Shown here: piece by piece, positions 6,325 to 7,028 of the stretch
Position numbering within the stretch: the stretch's first letter is position 1
How the letters are laid out: every line of letters starts with the position of its first letter
NCBI GenBank assembly: GCA_028707655.1
Contig: JAQWAN010000110.1
Coordinates: forward strand, 1 to 7,028
Reading direction: 5' to 3'
Source: Bacteroidaceae bacterium
GTDB lineage: Bacteria; Bacteroidota; Bacteroidia; Bacteroidales; Bacteroidaceae
DNA: 7,028 nt
Program-made: the position numbers and the translations under genes
Notes under the pieces: generated by a model
The model's database searches: none
Told to the model about the DNA's origin: nothing
Seen by the model: the letters and a program-made list of their open reading frames with translations, nothing else

Positions 6325-6336
6325 TACTAGCTAGTA
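6325..6336. promoter_or_regulatory. perfect 12-base palindrome at the ferritin start site, possible operator
   Basis: TACTAGCTAGTA equals its own reverse complement over all 12 bases. It begins four bases after the ferritin -7 box, so it covers the expected transcription start. That is a classic position for a repressor dimer. It does not match a Fur box that I can recognise, and a 12-base palindrome can occur by chance, so the operator role is inferred from position alone. Confidence 0.35.
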
Positions 6337-6359
6337 TATAAATTTTAAATAAAAATAAT

Positions 6360-6875
6360 ATGGCTTTAAATGTAAAAGTAGAAAAAGCTCTTAACGAGCA
6401 AATCAACAAAGAGTTTTGGTCCTCTTATTTGTATCTTTCTATGGCAAATTATTTGGCAGACCAAGGTTTTGCAGGTGCTTCCAATTGGATGCGTGTGCAG
6501 TTTGAAGAGGAACAATTTCATGCATTGCGAATGATTGATTACGTAAATGAGCGTAATGGTAGAGTTATTCTGAAACCTATCAAAGAGGTACCTGCTACAT
6601 GGGATAGTTTATTAGCTGTTTTCAAGAGTGCATTAGAGCATGAAGAATCTATTACAGCTTCTATTAATACTTGTATGGATATTGCTATGGAAGCAAGAGA
6701 CCATGCGGCTGCACATTTCTTACAGTGGTTTGTAAATGAACAAGTAGAAGAAGAGGCAAATGTAACTACTATAGTAGATAATTTGTTGATGGTAGGCGAG
6801 ACTGGAAATGGTGTTTATATGATTGATAAAGAGTTGGCAACTAGAGTCTTTGTTGCTCCAGTTATTACCAATTAG
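6360..6875 (+). CDS. ftnA: bacterial non-heme ferritin (FtnA type)
   Basis: This is an iron-storage ferritin. Twenty-four subunits would form a cytoplasmic shell in which Fe2+ is oxidised at a di-iron ferroxidase centre and stored as a ferric mineral. At 171 residues it is a typical bacterial ferritin. The ferroxidase residues line up with E. coli FtnA offset by one: E18, E51, H54, E95, Q128 and E131, with nearby Y25, E50 and E127. The blocks are NKEFWSSYLYLSMA (16-29), EEEQFHALRMIDYV (49-62) and FVNEQVEEEA (124-133). There is no methionine suited to axial heme binding in the bacterioferritin context, so non-heme ferritin is preferred over Bfr. The C-terminal tail after about residue 145 continues to the end without an extra domain. 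It is a single-gene unit with its own -7 box and A-rich leader and is closed by a strong terminator. The palindrome at its start site may be a regulatory site. Confidence 0.95.
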   Translation: MALNVKVEKALNEQINKEFWSSYLYLSMANYLADQGFAGASNWMRVQFEEEQFHALRMIDYVNERNGRVILKPIKEVPATWDSLLAVFKSALEHEESITASINTCMDIAMEARDHAAAHFLQWFVNEQVEEEANVTTIVDNLLMVGETGNGVYMIDKELATRVFVAPVITN

Positions 6876-6880
6876 ATTTT

Positions 6881-6898
6881 AGGTGTAAAAGCACACCT
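6881..6898. repeat. small hairpin just after the ferritin gene
   Basis: AGGTGT (6881-6886) and ACACCT (6893-6898) form a perfect six-pair stem with a six-base loop, beginning six bases after the ferritin stop codon. No T-run follows, so it is not a terminator by itself. It could protect the 3' end of the ferritin message or be incidental. Confidence 0.45.
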
Positions 6899-6914
6899 TG
6901 CAAGAATAAAAAAG

Positions 6915-6953
6915 CCCCTGTATTTTACACAATATGCAGGGGATTTTTGTTTT
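6915..6953. terminator. strong bidirectional Rho-independent terminator
   Basis: CCCCTGTAT (6915-6923) pairs with ATGCAGGGG (6934-6942), giving a nine-pair stem with one G-T wobble around a ten-base loop. It is followed by A and TTTTT then GTTTT on the plus strand. On the minus strand the stem is followed by CTTTTTT from the A-run at about 6908-6913. It therefore ends ferritin transcription and could also stop transcription arriving from the right. Confidence 0.88.
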
Positions 6954-7020
6954 AAAGATGGTGCTTTCTACAAAAAACAGCGCCCCTATTTACCCGAAAC
7001 ATTTTTTTTTTACATAAAAC

Positions 7021-7025
7021 AGGAG
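7021..7025 (+). promoter_or_regulatory. Shine-Dalgarno-like AGGAG at the right edge
   Basis: The window ends with AGGAG followed by ATT. This is a textbook ribosome-binding sequence, and a start codon would be expected within the next few bases outside the window. It suggests a further plus-strand gene whose coding region is not included. Confidence 0.4.
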
Positions 7026-7028
7026 ATT

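Larger units (their letters stand above)
6013..6359. other. 347-base divergent intergenic region
   Basis: This AT-rich stretch separates the phosphohexomutase and ferritin start codons. It contains a candidate -7 box for each gene at its two ends (6041-6048 minus, 6313-6320 plus) and a 12-base palindrome at 6325-6336. A short inverted repeat, GTGAAA/TTTCAC (6100-6105 and 6117-6122), has an 11-base loop. An 8-base palindrome TTACGTAA (6046-6053) overlaps the minus-strand -7 box. The middle (about 6125-6290) shows no convincing gene, RNA or riboswitch. Confidence 0.6.

Noticed and set aside
6013..6359. Riboswitch or small RNA in the divergent intergenic region
   Set aside because: Only short, weak inverted repeats (such as GTGAAA/TTTCAC) are present, with no terminator and no recognisable aptamer core.
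1319..6875. Hemerythrin and ferritin as parts of one iron/oxygen operon
   Set aside because: They are about 4.6 kb apart on opposite strands with unrelated genes between them. Shared di-iron chemistry alone does not make a system.
6954..7026. A minus-strand frame open from the right edge to a TAA at about 6953-6955, as the tail of a gene entering from the right
   Set aside because: Only about 24 codons with no recognisable motif. The AGGAG at the edge points instead to a plus-strand gene starting beyond the window.

Overview
The window looks like chromosomal DNA from a member of the Bacteroidota, most likely order Bacteroidales. The DNA is AT-rich. Several genes are preceded by the characteristic Bacteroidota -7 promoter box TAnnTTTG. 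Several proteins resemble, from memory, Bacteroides/Porphyromonadaceae family members: the phosphohexomutase with TASHLPFN and ETSGH-like motifs, the long RluA protein and the small zinc-ribbon protein. No species can be named from the sequence alone.

Layout from left to right. Positions 1-225 are a leader region with candidate promoters facing both ways. A probable two-gene plus-strand unit follows: a LysE/RhtB-type amino-acid exporter (226-849) and an ElaA-like GNAT acetyltransferase (876-1322). This unit runs head-on into a minus-strand bacteriohemerythrin (1319-1756), and the two stop codons share the sequence TTAA. Upstream of the hemerythrin on the same strand is a 540-residue RluA-family pseudouridine synthase with a long N-terminal extension and coiled coil (1880-3502). 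Divergent from it is a 68-residue zinc-ribbon protein (3579-3785). That gene converges on an unrecognised helical protein of 186 residues (3800-4360), which has its own well-formed promoter. Next comes a phosphoglucomutase/phosphomannomutase-family protein (4429-6012) on the minus strand with a TTG start. A 347-base divergent intergenic region separates it from a plus-strand ferritin (6360-6875), which is followed by a strong bidirectional terminator. The window ends on a Shine-Dalgarno-like AGGAG, suggesting that another plus-strand gene begins just beyond.

These are mostly independent housekeeping or accessory genes, not one pathway. Two proteins use non-heme di-iron centres (bacteriohemerythrin and ferritin), but they are not adjacent and nothing shows co-regulation. 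I see no mobile element, CRISPR array, tRNA, rRNA or defence system.

The most notable observation is in the phosphohexomutase. The metal-binding loop, which should carry three aspartates (DxDxDR), reads NGDVNR here, while the catalytic serine motif and the substrate loops are largely kept. This suggests altered metal chemistry or a non-canonical role. Secondary points are a perfect 12-base palindrome at the expected ferritin transcription start, the unexplained N-terminal half of the RluA protein with its conserved cysteines, and a possible leaderless mRNA for the zinc-ribbon protein.
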